Under the pieces are notes generated by a model. It searched no databases. It was given only the letters and a program-made list of their open reading frames with translations, and was not told the DNA's origin. Shown piece after piece: positions 8,436-19,199 of a DNA stretch of 42,222 bases (the stretch's first letter is position 1; every line of letters begins with the position of its first letter). Origin of the DNA: Thiogranum sp. (GTDB taxonomy: Bacteria; Pseudomonadota; Gammaproteobacteria; DSM-19610); NCBI GenBank assembly GCA_030148775.1, contig JASBST010000080.1, positions 1 to 42,222 of the forward strand, given 5' to 3'. A program made the position numbers and the translations under genes.

Positions 8436-9059
8436 GTGTCATATCTAGAACCCAGTGAATTCGTCACCAAAATGGTCGATCAGGGTGAATCCAAGGTGTA
8501 TATGTCCGCCAAGGACACCCTGATCCGGGCTTTCATGGCCGGCGCCATTCTCGCCTTGGCCGCCGTGTTCGCGATTACCGTCGCCACCAAAACCGGCTCG
8601 CCGCTAGTCGGGGCGGTGCTGTTCCCCGTGGGCTTCATCATGCTCTATCTTATGAAGTTCGACCTGCTCACGGGTGTGTTTACCCTGGTGCCACTGGCAC
8701 TGCTCGACCGGCGCCCTGGTGTGACAGTGGGGCAGGTGTTGCGCAATTGGGGGCTGGTGTTCGTCGGCAACTTCGCCGGTGCGCTGTCGGTGGCTTTCAT
8801 GATGTCCTTCATTCTGACTTATGGTTACAACACCGATGGTGGCGCCATTGCCGCCAAGGTGTCGCACATCGGCGAGTCGCGTACCCTGGGTTATAAGGAG
8901 TTCGGCGTCGAGGGCTGGTTCACTATTTTCATCCGCGGCATGTTGTGCAATTGGATGGTCTCCATGGGTGTGGTGGGCGCTATGATTTCCAGTTCCGCCA
9001 CGGGCAAGATGGCGGCTATGTGGATGCCGATCATGCTGTTCTTCTTCATGGGCTTTTAG
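8436..9059 (+). CDS. Formate/nitrite transporter (FNT) family channel, part before an in-frame TAG
   Basis: Residues 1-207 of a FocA/NirC-type pentameric inner-membrane channel, ending at TAG 9057-9059. The N-terminal helices, an R-A-F-M-A-G-A motif, the L-x-T-G-V-F-T-L-V-P loop, the G-N-F-A-G-A signature and the C-N-W-M-V pore motif (Asn of the NWL region) are all in place. The stop falls where FNT proteins have Glu in the G-F-E-H-S-[IV]-A-N-M motif; GAG to TAG is one base. The very next codon is the pore His (H209 in E. coli FocA). The same frame continues to 9326. As written the product would lack its last two helices and probably be nonfunctional. The neighbouring cyanase suggests uptake of cyanate or nitrite. 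Start ATG? The codon at 8436 is GTG, preceded by AAAGGGAGCG, a good ribosome-binding site. Confidence 0.85.
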   Translation: MSYLEPSEFVTKMVDQGESKVYMSAKDTLIRAFMAGAILALAAVFAITVATKTGSPLVGAVLFPVGFIMLYLMKFDLLTGVFTLVPLALLDRRPGVTVGQVLRNWGLVFVGNFAGALSVAFMMSFILTYGYNTDGGAIAAKVSHIGESRTLGYKEFGVEGWFTIFIRGMLCNWMVSMGVVGAMISSSATGKMAAMWMPIMLFFFMGF

Positions 9060-9326
9060 CACTCCATCGTCAACATGTTTCTGTTCCCCTTCTCGATGAT
9101 CATGGGGGGTGGCTTCACTTTCATGGAATACATCATCTGGAACGAGCTGCCCACGGCGCTGGGCAATCTGGTGGGCGGTTTCGTCTTCGTGGGTCTGCCG
9201 TTGTATTACACCCACGTTCGCACCAGTCCGGAGCGTATCCTGAAAGACCACCAGCGCAACCCGGCGCCGATGGCGACAGGATCGGGCGACGATGCGCCGC
9301 CGGCGACATTGAAGGCCAGCGTCTGA
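9060..9326 (+). CDS. C-terminal part of the FNT channel after the in-frame TAG
   Basis: This stretch continues the frame of the upstream FNT segment without a frameshift. It encodes H-S-I-V-N-M-F, a membrane segment around P-F-S-M-I-M-G-G-G-F-T, the conserved L-G-N-L-V-G-G-F-V-F-V helix and a soluble tail of about 35 residues. Codon use and conservation are as expected of a live gene. Its TGA (9324-9326) is four bases before the phosphatase-kinase gene, the spacing expected if the full 296-residue FNT protein were the normal product. A separate initiation is possible at the ATG at 9075, but no FNT protein is known to function as such a fragment. I treat it as part of the same gene, which is either suppressed/readthrough, recently mutated, or misread at one base. 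Confidence 0.75.
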   Translation, partial: HSIVNMFLFPFSMIMGGGFTFMEYIIWNELPTALGNLVGGFVFVGLPLYYTHVRTSPERILKDHQRNPAPMATGSGDDAPPATLKASV

Positions 9327-9330
9327 TCGG

Positions 9331-11112
9331 GTGATCCAGGCATCTGGCACGGCACGCTACGCCCCCGGCGCTTTGGCAACGGCCAAAGCGTTGCGCATCC
9401 ACGTCGGCCAGTGCTCCGACAAAGGCGCCAAACGCGTCAACCAGGATTTTCACGGCTATGTGCATCCGCACGGTGCGTTACTGGCGCGCAAGGGTGTTGT
9501 CATCGCCCTCGCGGACGGGATCAGCAGCAGCGAGTTCGGCCAGGTGGCGGCGGAAACGGCGGTCAAGAGTTTTCTTGAGGATTATTACGCCACGTCCGAA
9601 GCCTGGTCGGTTAAAACCGCCGCCCAGCGGGTGCTCGCGGCCACTAATTCCTGGTTGCACGCCCAGTCCCGCCACGGTCCGCATCGCTTCGATCTGAACC
9701 GGGGCTACGTCTGCACCTTCAGCGGCCTTGTTCTCAAAGCCAACAGTGCGCATCTGTTCCATATCGGCGATGCCCGCATTGTCCACCTCAGCGCAGAGCG
9801 TTTAGAGCCGTTGACCGAGGAACATCGGCTCTGGGTGTCGGACGACAAGCACTATTTAAGCCGCGCGCTGGGCATGCGTGAGCGCCTGGAGCTAGACTAT
9901 CGCCGCTACAGCGTCGAAGAGGGTACGACCCTGGTGCTGATGACCGACGGTGTGCACGAGCACGTGAACGATGGCGATATCGCCCGCCTCATCCGTGACA
10001 ACGGCGACGATCTCGATCTCGCCGCGCGGCGGGTCGTCGATCGGGCCCGCGACAATGGCAGCGAAGACAACCTGACCATCCAGATCGTGCGCGTCGACCA
10101 GTTGCCGGCCCCCGGGCTGGAATCGGTCGGCGAGCAGGCCGCGATGTTGCCGTTTCCGCCTGAACTGCGAGCGCACAGCGTGCTCGACGACTATCGCGTT
10201 CTGCGCAACCTTCACAGCAGCGCGCGCAGTCATGTCTATCTGGCCGACGATCGCAGCAACGGGCGTGCGGTGGTCGTGAAAGTGCCCGCGGTCGACCAAC
10301 GCGCAAATCCGGATTACCTGGAGCGTTTTCTGGCCGAAGAGTGGATTGCGCGTCGCCTGGACAATCCACACCTTCTCAAGGCCGAGGCCGAAAGCGGCCG
10401 GCGCAGCGCGCTGTACACCGTCTTCGAGTATCTCGAGGGTCAGACGCTGGAACAATGGATGCTTGACAATCCGCAGCCGGCGCTGGAAACAGTGCGCGCC
10501 ATCGTTGAACAGATTGCCAGGGGTCTGCGGGCGCTGCATCGCCAGGAAATGATTCATCAGGATCTGCGCCCCGCCAACGTCATGATCGATCGCCATGGCG
10601 GAGTGAAAATCATCGATTTCGGATCGGTGCGGGTCGCCGGTATCGCCGAGCTGGGCGGCTCCGTGAGCGGGCGACAACTGCTGGGGACGGCGCAATATAC
10701 CGCGCCGGAGTACTTCCTCGGCGAACCTGGAACACCGCGCTCGGATCTGTTCTCCCTCGGCGTGATCACCTACCAGATGCTGACCGGCCGCCTGCCTTAC
10801 GGCGCCGGAGTCGCGCGGGCCACCAGCCGGGCCGCGCAGCGCAAACTGCGCTACCGCCCGATACCGGAGCGGGCTCGTGCCGTTCCCGGCTGGCTCGACG
10901 GCTGCCTGAAAAAGGCGGTGCAAATCAATCCGGCCAGGCGCTACGACAGCCTCTCCGAGTTCCTCCACGACCTGCGCCAGCCCAACCCGGCCTTTGTCGC
11001 CGCGCGCGGCGCGCCCTTGATCGAGCGTCATCCGCTGTTGTTCTGGAAACTGCTGTCGCTGTCGCTGTTCCTGCTCGTTCTTGCGCTGTTATTGACCTAT
11101 CCCGGGTTATAA
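9331..11112 (+). CDS. Bifunctional PP2C protein phosphatase / Ser-Thr kinase fusion
   Basis: A 593-residue protein. The N-terminal PP2C domain (about 25-255) shows G-Q-C-S-D-K-G-x-x-R-x-N-Q-D, the metal-binding A-L-A-D-G-I and T-D-G (near 205) motifs and G-S-E-D-N-L-T. The C-terminal kinase domain (about 285-545) has the VVVK lysine near 316, an HQD catalytic loop near 408 in place of HRD, D-F-G near 429 and T-A-P-E. A final membrane segment (F-L-L-V-L-A-L-L-L-T-Y) ends the protein, so it is tethered to the inner membrane. Start is GTG at 9331. Family knowledge: this fusion often accompanies nitrite/nitrate assimilation genes and FNT channels. I infer that it sets FNT or cyanase-pathway activity by phosphorylation. 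Four bases after FNT and 63 before cynS. Confidence 0.9.
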   Translation: MIQASGTARYAPGALATAKALRIHVGQCSDKGAKRVNQDFHGYVHPHGALLARKGVVIALADGISSSEFGQVAAETAVKSFLEDYYATSEAWSVKTAAQRVLAATNSWLHAQSRHGPHRFDLNRGYVCTFSGLVLKANSAHLFHIGDARIVHLSAERLEPLTEEHRLWVSDDKHYLSRALGMRERLELDYRRYSVEEGTTLVLMTDGVHEHVNDGDIARLIRDNGDDLDLAARRVVDRARDNGSEDNLTIQIVRVDQLPAPGLESVGEQAAMLPFPPELRAHSVLDDYRVLRNLHSSARSHVYLADDRSNGRAVVVKVPAVDQRANPDYLERFLAEEWIARRLDNPHLLKAEAESGRRSALYTVFEYLEGQTLEQWMLDNPQPALETVRAIVEQIARGLRALHRQEMIHQDLRPANVMIDRHGGVKIIDFGSVRVAGIAELGGSVSGRQLLGTAQYTAPEYFLGEPGTPRSDLFSLGVITYQMLTGRLPYGAGVARATSRAAQRKLRYRPIPERARAVPGWLDGCLKKAVQINPARRYDSLSEFLHDLRQPNPAFVAARGAPLIERHPLLFWKLLSLSLFLLVLALLLTYPGL

Positions 11113-11175
11113 TCCCGATTCCAGATGCATGCTACCGGTTATGCCATTCAACCCGACGTTTGACGGAGAAACCGC

Positions 11176-11616
11176 ATGAACAAAAAAGAAATGACCGCAA
11201 CAATCATCGACGCCAAGGAAAACGCCGGTCTCGGCTGGGAACAGATCGCCGAACAGGTGGGGCTGTCACCGGTGTTTCTGACTTCCGCCTGCCTGAGGAT
11301 GAACAGCCTGCGCCCGCAGGCCGCCGACAAACTCTGCCAGGTACTGCAGCTACCGGCCGGGGTTTCCGCCGCCTTGCAGGCGTACCCGCATAAGCATTGG
11401 GATAAGAGTGTGCCCACTGATCCTGTGATCTACCGCTGGTACGAACTGGTCGGCGTGTACGGCGAGACCATCAAGGAATTGATCCACGAAAAATTCGGTG
11501 ACGGCATCATGTCGGCGATCGACTTCTCGATGGATATCTCCAAGGAAGAGAACCCGGCCGGTGACCGCGTCAAAGTCACCATGAGTGGGAAGTTTCTGCC
11601 CTATAAAAGCTGGTAG
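11176..11616 (+). CDS. cynS: Cyanase (cyanate hydratase)
   Basis: A 146-residue cytoplasmic enzyme that decomposes cyanate with bicarbonate to ammonia and CO2. The N-terminal helical domain is followed by the catalytic region P-T-D-P-V-I-Y-R-W-Y-E and H-E-K-F-G-D-G-I-M-S-A-I. Arg87, Glu90 and Ser113 have the same mutual spacing as Arg96, Glu99 and Ser122 of E. coli CynS. The end G-K-F-L-P-Y-K-S-W matches the family terminus, so its TAG stop is a genuine stop. ACGGAGAAACCGC before the ATG is a reasonable ribosome-binding site. Last gene of the FNT, phosphatase-kinase, cynS group; no carbonic anhydrase or CynR-type LysR is next to it. Confidence 0.95.
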   Translation: MNKKEMTATIIDAKENAGLGWEQIAEQVGLSPVFLTSACLRMNSLRPQAADKLCQVLQLPAGVSAALQAYPHKHWDKSVPTDPVIYRWYELVGVYGETIKELIHEKFGDGIMSAIDFSMDISKEENPAGDRVKVTMSGKFLPYKSW

Positions 11617-11811
11617 GTGGCGATAGCCGGTGAAGGTTCTGCGGTTGCGTATCCGTTTCGTTACATAGGAGTAAACCCGACACTTTTCCCGCCCGGCGCA
11701 GACCACCAAATCTGCGCCGGCCCTGTAGGTCGAGACTGACATCCGCCTTCGGCCGCGCTTTGCGCATTCCTGCAACTCCAGTAAGCTTTGTAGCAGGAAA
11801 CAGGAGAGCCG

Positions 11812-15228
<3,417 letters not shown>

Positions 15229-15262
15229 GGGCGTCGATAGACCCGCCCGCCGTACGCTTTAG

Positions 15263-15381
15263 TTAAAAATCAACCCGCCGGCGGCCCCCGGGGCGCTATT
15301 CACGCCGAGGTGTTCGGCGCCGACGCTGGGTGCCTGGATGGGATTGGCTGCCTGCAGCCCCACAGCGCCGGTCAATGTGCC
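15263..15381 (-). other. Open, coding-like extension beyond the TAG of the EAL gene
   Basis: If TAG 15382-15384 is read through, the EAL frame continues 39 codons to a TAA at 15263-15265. Codons are mostly of the type preferred in neighbouring genes, and the tail would be rich in Gly, Ala, Pro and Asn. Almost the whole gap to the convergent kinase gene is filled this way. EAL proteins usually end near the TAG, so this may be chance. No independent gene is supported. Confidence 0.25.
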
Positions 15382-16317
15382 CTAGTCCCGGTCATCAGCG
15401 CAGACGCTGGTTTCGCAGACCGCTTCGGTGTCTGTATCCCGGCTGGTCGGTGACGCTTCGGTTGACGTTTCGCGCAGGCGCGCCGGCTTCCACGACGAGG
15501 TGTTCATCCAGGCTTCGAGTTCGACAGCGGGCACGGGGCGGCTCAGGTAATAACCCTGCACGGAGTCGCAGCCGAGCGTCTTCAACAGTGCCAGCGTGTC
15601 GCTGTCCTCCACGCCTTCGGCAACGACGCGCAGTCCCAGGTTATGTCCCAGCTCGATGGCCGAGCGCACGATCACAGCGTCGTTGTCGTCACGGCTCATG
15701 TCCGCAATAAAGGATTTGTCGATCTTGATTTTGGCGGCCAGCAATTTCTTCAGGTAGGCCATGGACGAGTATCCGGTGCCAAAGTCGTCGATTGCGAGCC
15801 GCACACCCATGGCGCTCAGGGCGCGAACCGTCTGCACCGCAAGCACCGGATTGGTCATAACGCCGGTTTCGGTGATCTCCAGCTCCAGCCATTCCGGCGG
15901 CGCCTCGTATTCCTTGAGGAGTTCCGCGATCCGTTGCGGGAACTGTTCCTCCATCAGATTGCAGGCGGAGATATTGACCGCCACGGACAGGTCGAGGTTG
16001 TCGCGATGCCAGGCCACGCTTTGCCGCAACGCCATCTTCAGAACAACAATACTGAGTGCCTGTATCAAACCGGTCTGCTCGGCCAGCGGTATGAATTCGT
16101 CCGGGTAGATCAGCCCGCGCTCGGGATGCTGCCAGCGTACCAGCGCCTCGACGCCGTTTACCACGCCCGACTCCAGATCGACCTTGGGTTGATAGTGAAG
16201 CAGCAGTTCGTCATTTTCTATTGCGCGGCGCAGCTCACCACGCAACGCGTGGACCTCGATGGCCAGTTGTTCGAATTCGTCGCGATAAATACAGTAATCA
16301 AGCTGCAATTTCTTTGC
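15382..16317 (-). CDS. EAL phosphodiesterase half of a split HAMP-GGDEF-EAL protein
   Basis: This is the continuation, in the same frame, of the GGDEF gene after the TAG at 16318-16320. It begins A-K-K-L-Q-L-D-Y, the usual end of a GGDEF domain, and then a complete EAL domain: E-A-L-V-R-W (EAL at residues 54-56 counted from the TTG at 16308), E-I-T-E, D-D-F-G-T-G-Y-S-S, K-I-D, A-E-G-V-E and Q-G-Y. All catalytic residues are present, so c-di-GMP hydrolysis is likely. The only independent start is TTG at 16308 with a weak AAAG before it; reinitiation ten bases after the stop is conceivable and would yield a free EAL enzyme. The last residues after about 285 are a hydrophilic tail ending in a TAG. 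Confidence 0.85.
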   Translation of the reverse strand, partial: AKKLQLDYCIYRDEFEQLAIEVHALRGELRRAIENDELLLHYQPKVDLESGVVNGVEALVRWQHPERGLIYPDEFIPLAEQTGLIQALSIVVLKMALRQSVAWHRDNLDLSVAVNISACNLMEEQFPQRIAELLKEYEAPPEWLELEITETGVMTNPVLAVQTVRALSAMGVRLAIDDFGTGYSSMAYLKKLLAAKIKIDKSFIADMSRDDNDAVIVRSAIELGHNLGLRVVAEGVEDSDTLALLKTLGCDSVQGYYLSRPVPAVELEAWMNTSSWKPARLRETSTEASPTSRDTDTEAVCETSVCADDRD

Positions 16318-17553
16318 CTAGTACATTGCCGAGTCGGCACGCCGGATCAGGGTCTCGGCGTCGTCGCCGTGGTCCGGGAACAGGGCGATGCCCAGACTGC
16401 CGCCGACTTCCAGCCGTTCGCCGCCGAGTTCGAGCGGGCGTGAAATGGTCTCGCTGATATGCTCGGCAACCGCGCGGGCCTCCTCCTCATTTGCGACGTC
16501 GGGAAGAAGCAGCGCGAACTCATCCCCGCCCATGCGCGCCACCGTGTCGAAGCGCCGCAGGCCCAGACTGAGTCGATTGGCGACAGACTGCAGCACCAGG
16601 TCTCCGGTCTGGTGTCCTTTGACGTCGTTGACCTCCTTGAAACCGTCGAGATCGAGCACCGCGAGCGCGAACGGGGCATTGTTGCGTTGTCCCAGCGCCA
16701 GTTGCTGCGCCAGCCGGTCGTTGAGCAGGGTGCGGTTGGGGATGTTGGTCAGACTGTCGTGCAGGGTCTTGTGCTCCAGCTCACGATTGAGCGAGACCAG
16801 CTGTTCCGTGCGCTGTCGCACCCGGTCTTCCAGGGCCTGATTCAGCGCATTCAGCGCCTGTTGAGCATTGTCGCGTTCGCTGAACGCCGACTGCACCTTC
16901 TGTGCCATGGCATTGAACGCCTGCGCGGTCTGCGCTAACTCGTCATTTCCGCGCACCTTGATACGATAGTCCAGGTCACCGTCGGCCACTCGCCCGGTGG
17001 CGACGCGCAACGCCTTCAGCTCGCGAGTCAGATATGTGCCCAGCAGAAAGGAGAACAACGCGACCAGGGCGAGTTCGGTACCGGCGATAAACGACATGTG
17101 GCGGGTGGCGCGCGCCATGACGGCGTCGATCGGTCCAACGGAGAATCCGACCTCGACGCGTCCATAGGCAGCGCCGGCTACAGTAACGTTCGCCTCAGCG
17201 TCGAGAATCCCGTCGCGGATGCCGCGGAAGTGATCGTCCAGCTGGAAGGGACGGGCAAGGGCGATGGGGTCGCCGGCCTGAGCCAGAATGTCTCGATTGT
17301 CGCTGATTCTGGCGTAGACGATGTCGGGGTCGGTCACGACTTCTTCTACATAACTTTTAAGCGCGGCGAGGTTTTTGGTCAGGATACCGTCGAGCGCGGT
17401 GGCGGCCAGCAGTTCCGCGGTTGTGAAGGCGCGTTTGTGCAACTCCGCCTGATTGGAGTGGCGCAGATAATCCAGGCTGCTGATCACCAGCACGAACAGC
17501 AGCACACTCTCGATGAGCGCAACGCCGAAAATGGTTTTTAATCGGAACGACAC
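16318..17553 (-). CDS. Membrane HAMP-GGDEF half of a split GGDEF-EAL protein
   Basis: A 411-residue segment: membrane helix (7-28), periplasmic sensor of about 120 residues, second helix (about 155-175), HAMP (about 176-228), coiled linker, GGDEF domain (265-411) with GGDEF at 342-346 and the RxxD inhibitory site RRFD at 333-336. It ends D-S-A-M-Y followed by TAG, exactly where the family has M-Y-x-A-K; CAG (Gln) is one base from TAG. The EAL domain follows in frame, so the ancestral protein had about 723 residues. The start is GTG at 17553, three bases after the PhnD-like stop, so translation is coupled. I infer that the periplasmic segment reads the PhnD-like protein. Confidence 0.88.
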   Translation of the reverse strand: MSFRLKTIFGVALIESVLLFVLVISSLDYLRHSNQAELHKRAFTTAELLAATALDGILTKNLAALKSYVEEVVTDPDIVYARISDNRDILAQAGDPIALARPFQLDDHFRGIRDGILDAEANVTVAGAAYGRVEVGFSVGPIDAVMARATRHMSFIAGTELALVALFSFLLGTYLTRELKALRVATGRVADGDLDYRIKVRGNDELAQTAQAFNAMAQKVQSAFSERDNAQQALNALNQALEDRVRQRTEQLVSLNRELEHKTLHDSLTNIPNRTLLNDRLAQQLALGQRNNAPFALAVLDLDGFKEVNDVKGHQTGDLVLQSVANRLSLGLRRFDTVARMGGDEFALLLPDVANEEEARAVAEHISETISRPLELGGERLEVGGSLGIALFPDHGDDAETLIRRADSAMY

Positions 17554-17556
17554 GAC

Positions 17557-18414
17557 TTATTCCTTTAAATAGTGGTCCAACAGATGAATGTCGAGTTGGC
17601 GGATCGGATCGTAGTCGCCGTCGTCGGCCGAGGAGAATGCGCCGAAACCCGCCGCTTCGAGTAATGCGAAGCCGGTGTGATCGTTCGTCATCGATATAAC
17701 GGCTTCTCTAAAGGCTTCGGCGACCGGAGCCGGCACCCGGGGGTGCACCGCAATCGGATGGGGGGCGACGCCGGGTGTTTTCCAGAGGATGCGAAGCTGG
17801 TCCCTCACCTGCGGATCGAGATTGTTGAAAGTGCGTACAATGCCGCCTCCCGCCACATACAAGCCCTGTGACACCGTCAGGTAGACCGAATCGTGCGAAG
17901 ACACATAGGCCGGTTCGTGCTCGACGCCGTCCTTTTGCAGGAATCGACGCGGCAGTACGCTGGCCGCAAACGCCGCTGGCGATGGAAAGGCGAGTTTTTG
18001 GTCCTGTAGCTCCGAGATCTGCTGATAGGGGCTGTCTTTTTGTACCACCACGATGCCCTTGAGCCGGCGGTTGCGCTCAGCCAACAGCGCTTCGTAGCCT
18101 GCCGCACTGTGAAAAACGATGTAGTGCAGCGGATTCATATAGGCAAAATCGTAGCGGCCGGCATCGAGGCGTTGTTCGAACGTAGGGATATCCGCGGCGG
18201 TCTCGAAGCGAAAGCGATAGCCGGTATGACTGGCGAGATACTGCAGAATGGGTGTCCAGTTGCGGGCCAACCGGCTGGCCGACTGCTGCGGCACAATGCC
18301 GACAATGTATTCCGGAGGTTCCGCTGCCGGCGCGTTGACGACGGGAATGAGCAATAGCAGCAAAGCCACGACGAAAATCAGGCCTGGAGTCCGCCGGCGA
18401 ATTTGAAAAGTCAT
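17557..18414 (-). CDS. PhnD-like periplasmic substrate-binding protein
   Basis: A 285-residue exported protein. Residues 1-31 are a signal peptide (R-R-R then a long Leu/Val core ending N-A-P-A-A). The mature part resembles the phosphate/phosphonate-binding PhnD family: V-G-I-V-P-Q-Q-S near residue 38, W-x-P-I-L-Q-Y-L, D-x-A-Y-M-N-P-L-H-Y near 90, and a S-x-G-L-Y-V-A-G-G-G-I-V-R-T-F motif near 195. There is no PhnC or PhnE permease nearby; instead the HAMP-GGDEF-EAL gene follows three bases later. Solitary PhnD-like proteins of this kind commonly act as sensory lids for membrane signalling proteins, which is my inference here. The ligand could be phosphonate, phosphite or an unrelated oxyanion. 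Confidence 0.88.
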   Translation of the reverse strand: MTFQIRRRTPGLIFVVALLLLLIPVVNAPAAEPPEYIVGIVPQQSASRLARNWTPILQYLASHTGYRFRFETAADIPTFEQRLDAGRYDFAYMNPLHYIVFHSAAGYEALLAERNRRLKGIVVVQKDSPYQQISELQDQKLAFPSPAAFAASVLPRRFLQKDGVEHEPAYVSSHDSVYLTVSQGLYVAGGGIVRTFNNLDPQVRDQLRILWKTPGVAPHPIAVHPRVPAPVAEAFREAVISMTNDHTGFALLEAAGFGAFSSADDGDYDPIRQLDIHLLDHYLKE

Positions 18415-18744
18415 TACTGTTTGTCCCTAAACTGTTGCTGCTATCGGGGTAACGGCGGCGGGGCGGAAATATCCAGCGCAACCTGCGCAGGGCCGGTCAT
18501 CGCCCGGGTCTTCCCAGGCGTACAGCGGTGGGCCGCGCGCCTCGTGCACGGTCTCCGGGCGTTCTTCCGTTGCCGCGTTATTTGCACCTAACCTAAAGGT
18601 TTTTAATATAATTGTGTTGAATTGGAGTCGGTTTGTCGTGTGTCTGGAGATGCCCCCGCTGATTCGAGGCTGGCATGGGGCGGACACCAATCCACACCGA
18701 ACCTGTGGGCGCTTTCTCCGCGCTACGGACGCCGCCCGGCGTCT
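18415..18744. promoter_or_regulatory. 330-base intergenic region upstream of the PhnD-like operon
   Basis: No gene is supported. An AT-rich island at about 18590-18620 (reading ACAATTATATTAAAAACC on the minus strand) is the best promoter candidate for the PhnD-GGDEF-EAL operon, leaving a leader of roughly 180 bases. The right end contains the hairpin at 18728-18743. Confidence 0.3.
18728..18743 (-). terminator. Hairpin after the rhodanese gene
   Basis: GACGCC-GCCC-GGCGTC is a perfect six-pair stem with a four-base loop, one base beyond the rhodanese stop on the minus strand. There is no following T-run, so intrinsic termination would be weak. Confidence 0.35.
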
Positions 18745-19092
18745 TCAAACCGTTTCGCCGTCCCTTTCCAGGGGCAGCCCGGCGGCGACCCAATCCTGCT
18801 TGCCTTCGACATACTCGGCGACGTTACTGTAGCCAAGATTTGCCAGGGCCGTGGCCGCCATGCGTGAGTTCTGGCAGGCCGCGCTGGCGCAATAGACCAC
18901 GATAAAGGCCTTCTTGTCCGGTAACCGGGTCTCGGCCGCGGTCGGTATTTCGTCGTGGTCCAGTGCTATCGCCCCGGGCAAGTGGCCGTCGCGGTAGTAC
19001 TTTTCCGGCAAGGCCTCGACCAGCTTCAGCGCCGTGCCGGCTTTGAGGTGGGCCTGGATGTCGTCTCGATGGATACGTCGGAATGTCGTCAT
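18745..19092 (-). CDS. Single-domain rhodanese (sulfurtransferase)
   Basis: A 115-residue cytoplasmic rhodanese domain. The conserved L-V-E-A-L-P, Y-Y-x-x-G-H-L-P-G-A-I and active-loop V-V-Y-C-A-S-A-A-C motifs are present, with the first Cys of the loop as the persulfide-forming residue. The start at 19092 is chosen because AGGAGAGCAGCG precedes it; the longer frame would run through the operator. It is divergent from marR, so the MarR protein probably controls it together with the MATE gene. A role in sulfur trafficking or detoxification of thiosulfate, cyanide or persulfide is family knowledge; the actual donor is unknown. Confidence 0.9.
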   Translation of the reverse strand: MTTFRRIHRDDIQAHLKAGTALKLVEALPEKYYRDGHLPGAIALDHDEIPTAAETRLPDKKAFIVVYCASAACQNSRMAATALANLGYSNVAEYVEGKQDWVAAGLPLERDGETV

Positions 19093-19126
19093 CGCTGCTC
19101 TCCTGTTCTGTTGCGCGGCAATCAAA

Positions 19127-19180
19127 ATGGTTGCAATCGCAACTATAGTCCGACTTGAGTCAAGTTGCAACTACAACCAT
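19127..19180. promoter_or_regulatory. Palindromic operator between rhodanese and marR
   Basis: An imperfect inverted repeat has arms ATGGTTGCAATCGCAAC (19127-19143) and GTTGCAACTACAACCAT (19164-19180), which match at all but a few central bases of each arm. Between them lies a second dyad, CTTGAGTCAAG (19154-19164). The layout in a short divergent gap is typical for a MarR autoregulatory operator. Confidence 0.6.
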
Positions 19181-19193
19181 CTTGCAGTAGTTT
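19165..19193 (+). promoter_or_regulatory. Predicted marR promoter
   Basis: TTGCAA (19165-19170), a 17-base spacer and TAGTTT (19188-19193) resemble sigma-70 boxes. The start of transcription would fall near 19200, the A of the marR ATG, and no Shine-Dalgarno sequence is seen. The -10 box is poor, so this is tentative. Confidence 0.35.
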
Positions 19194-19199
19194 GACTCT

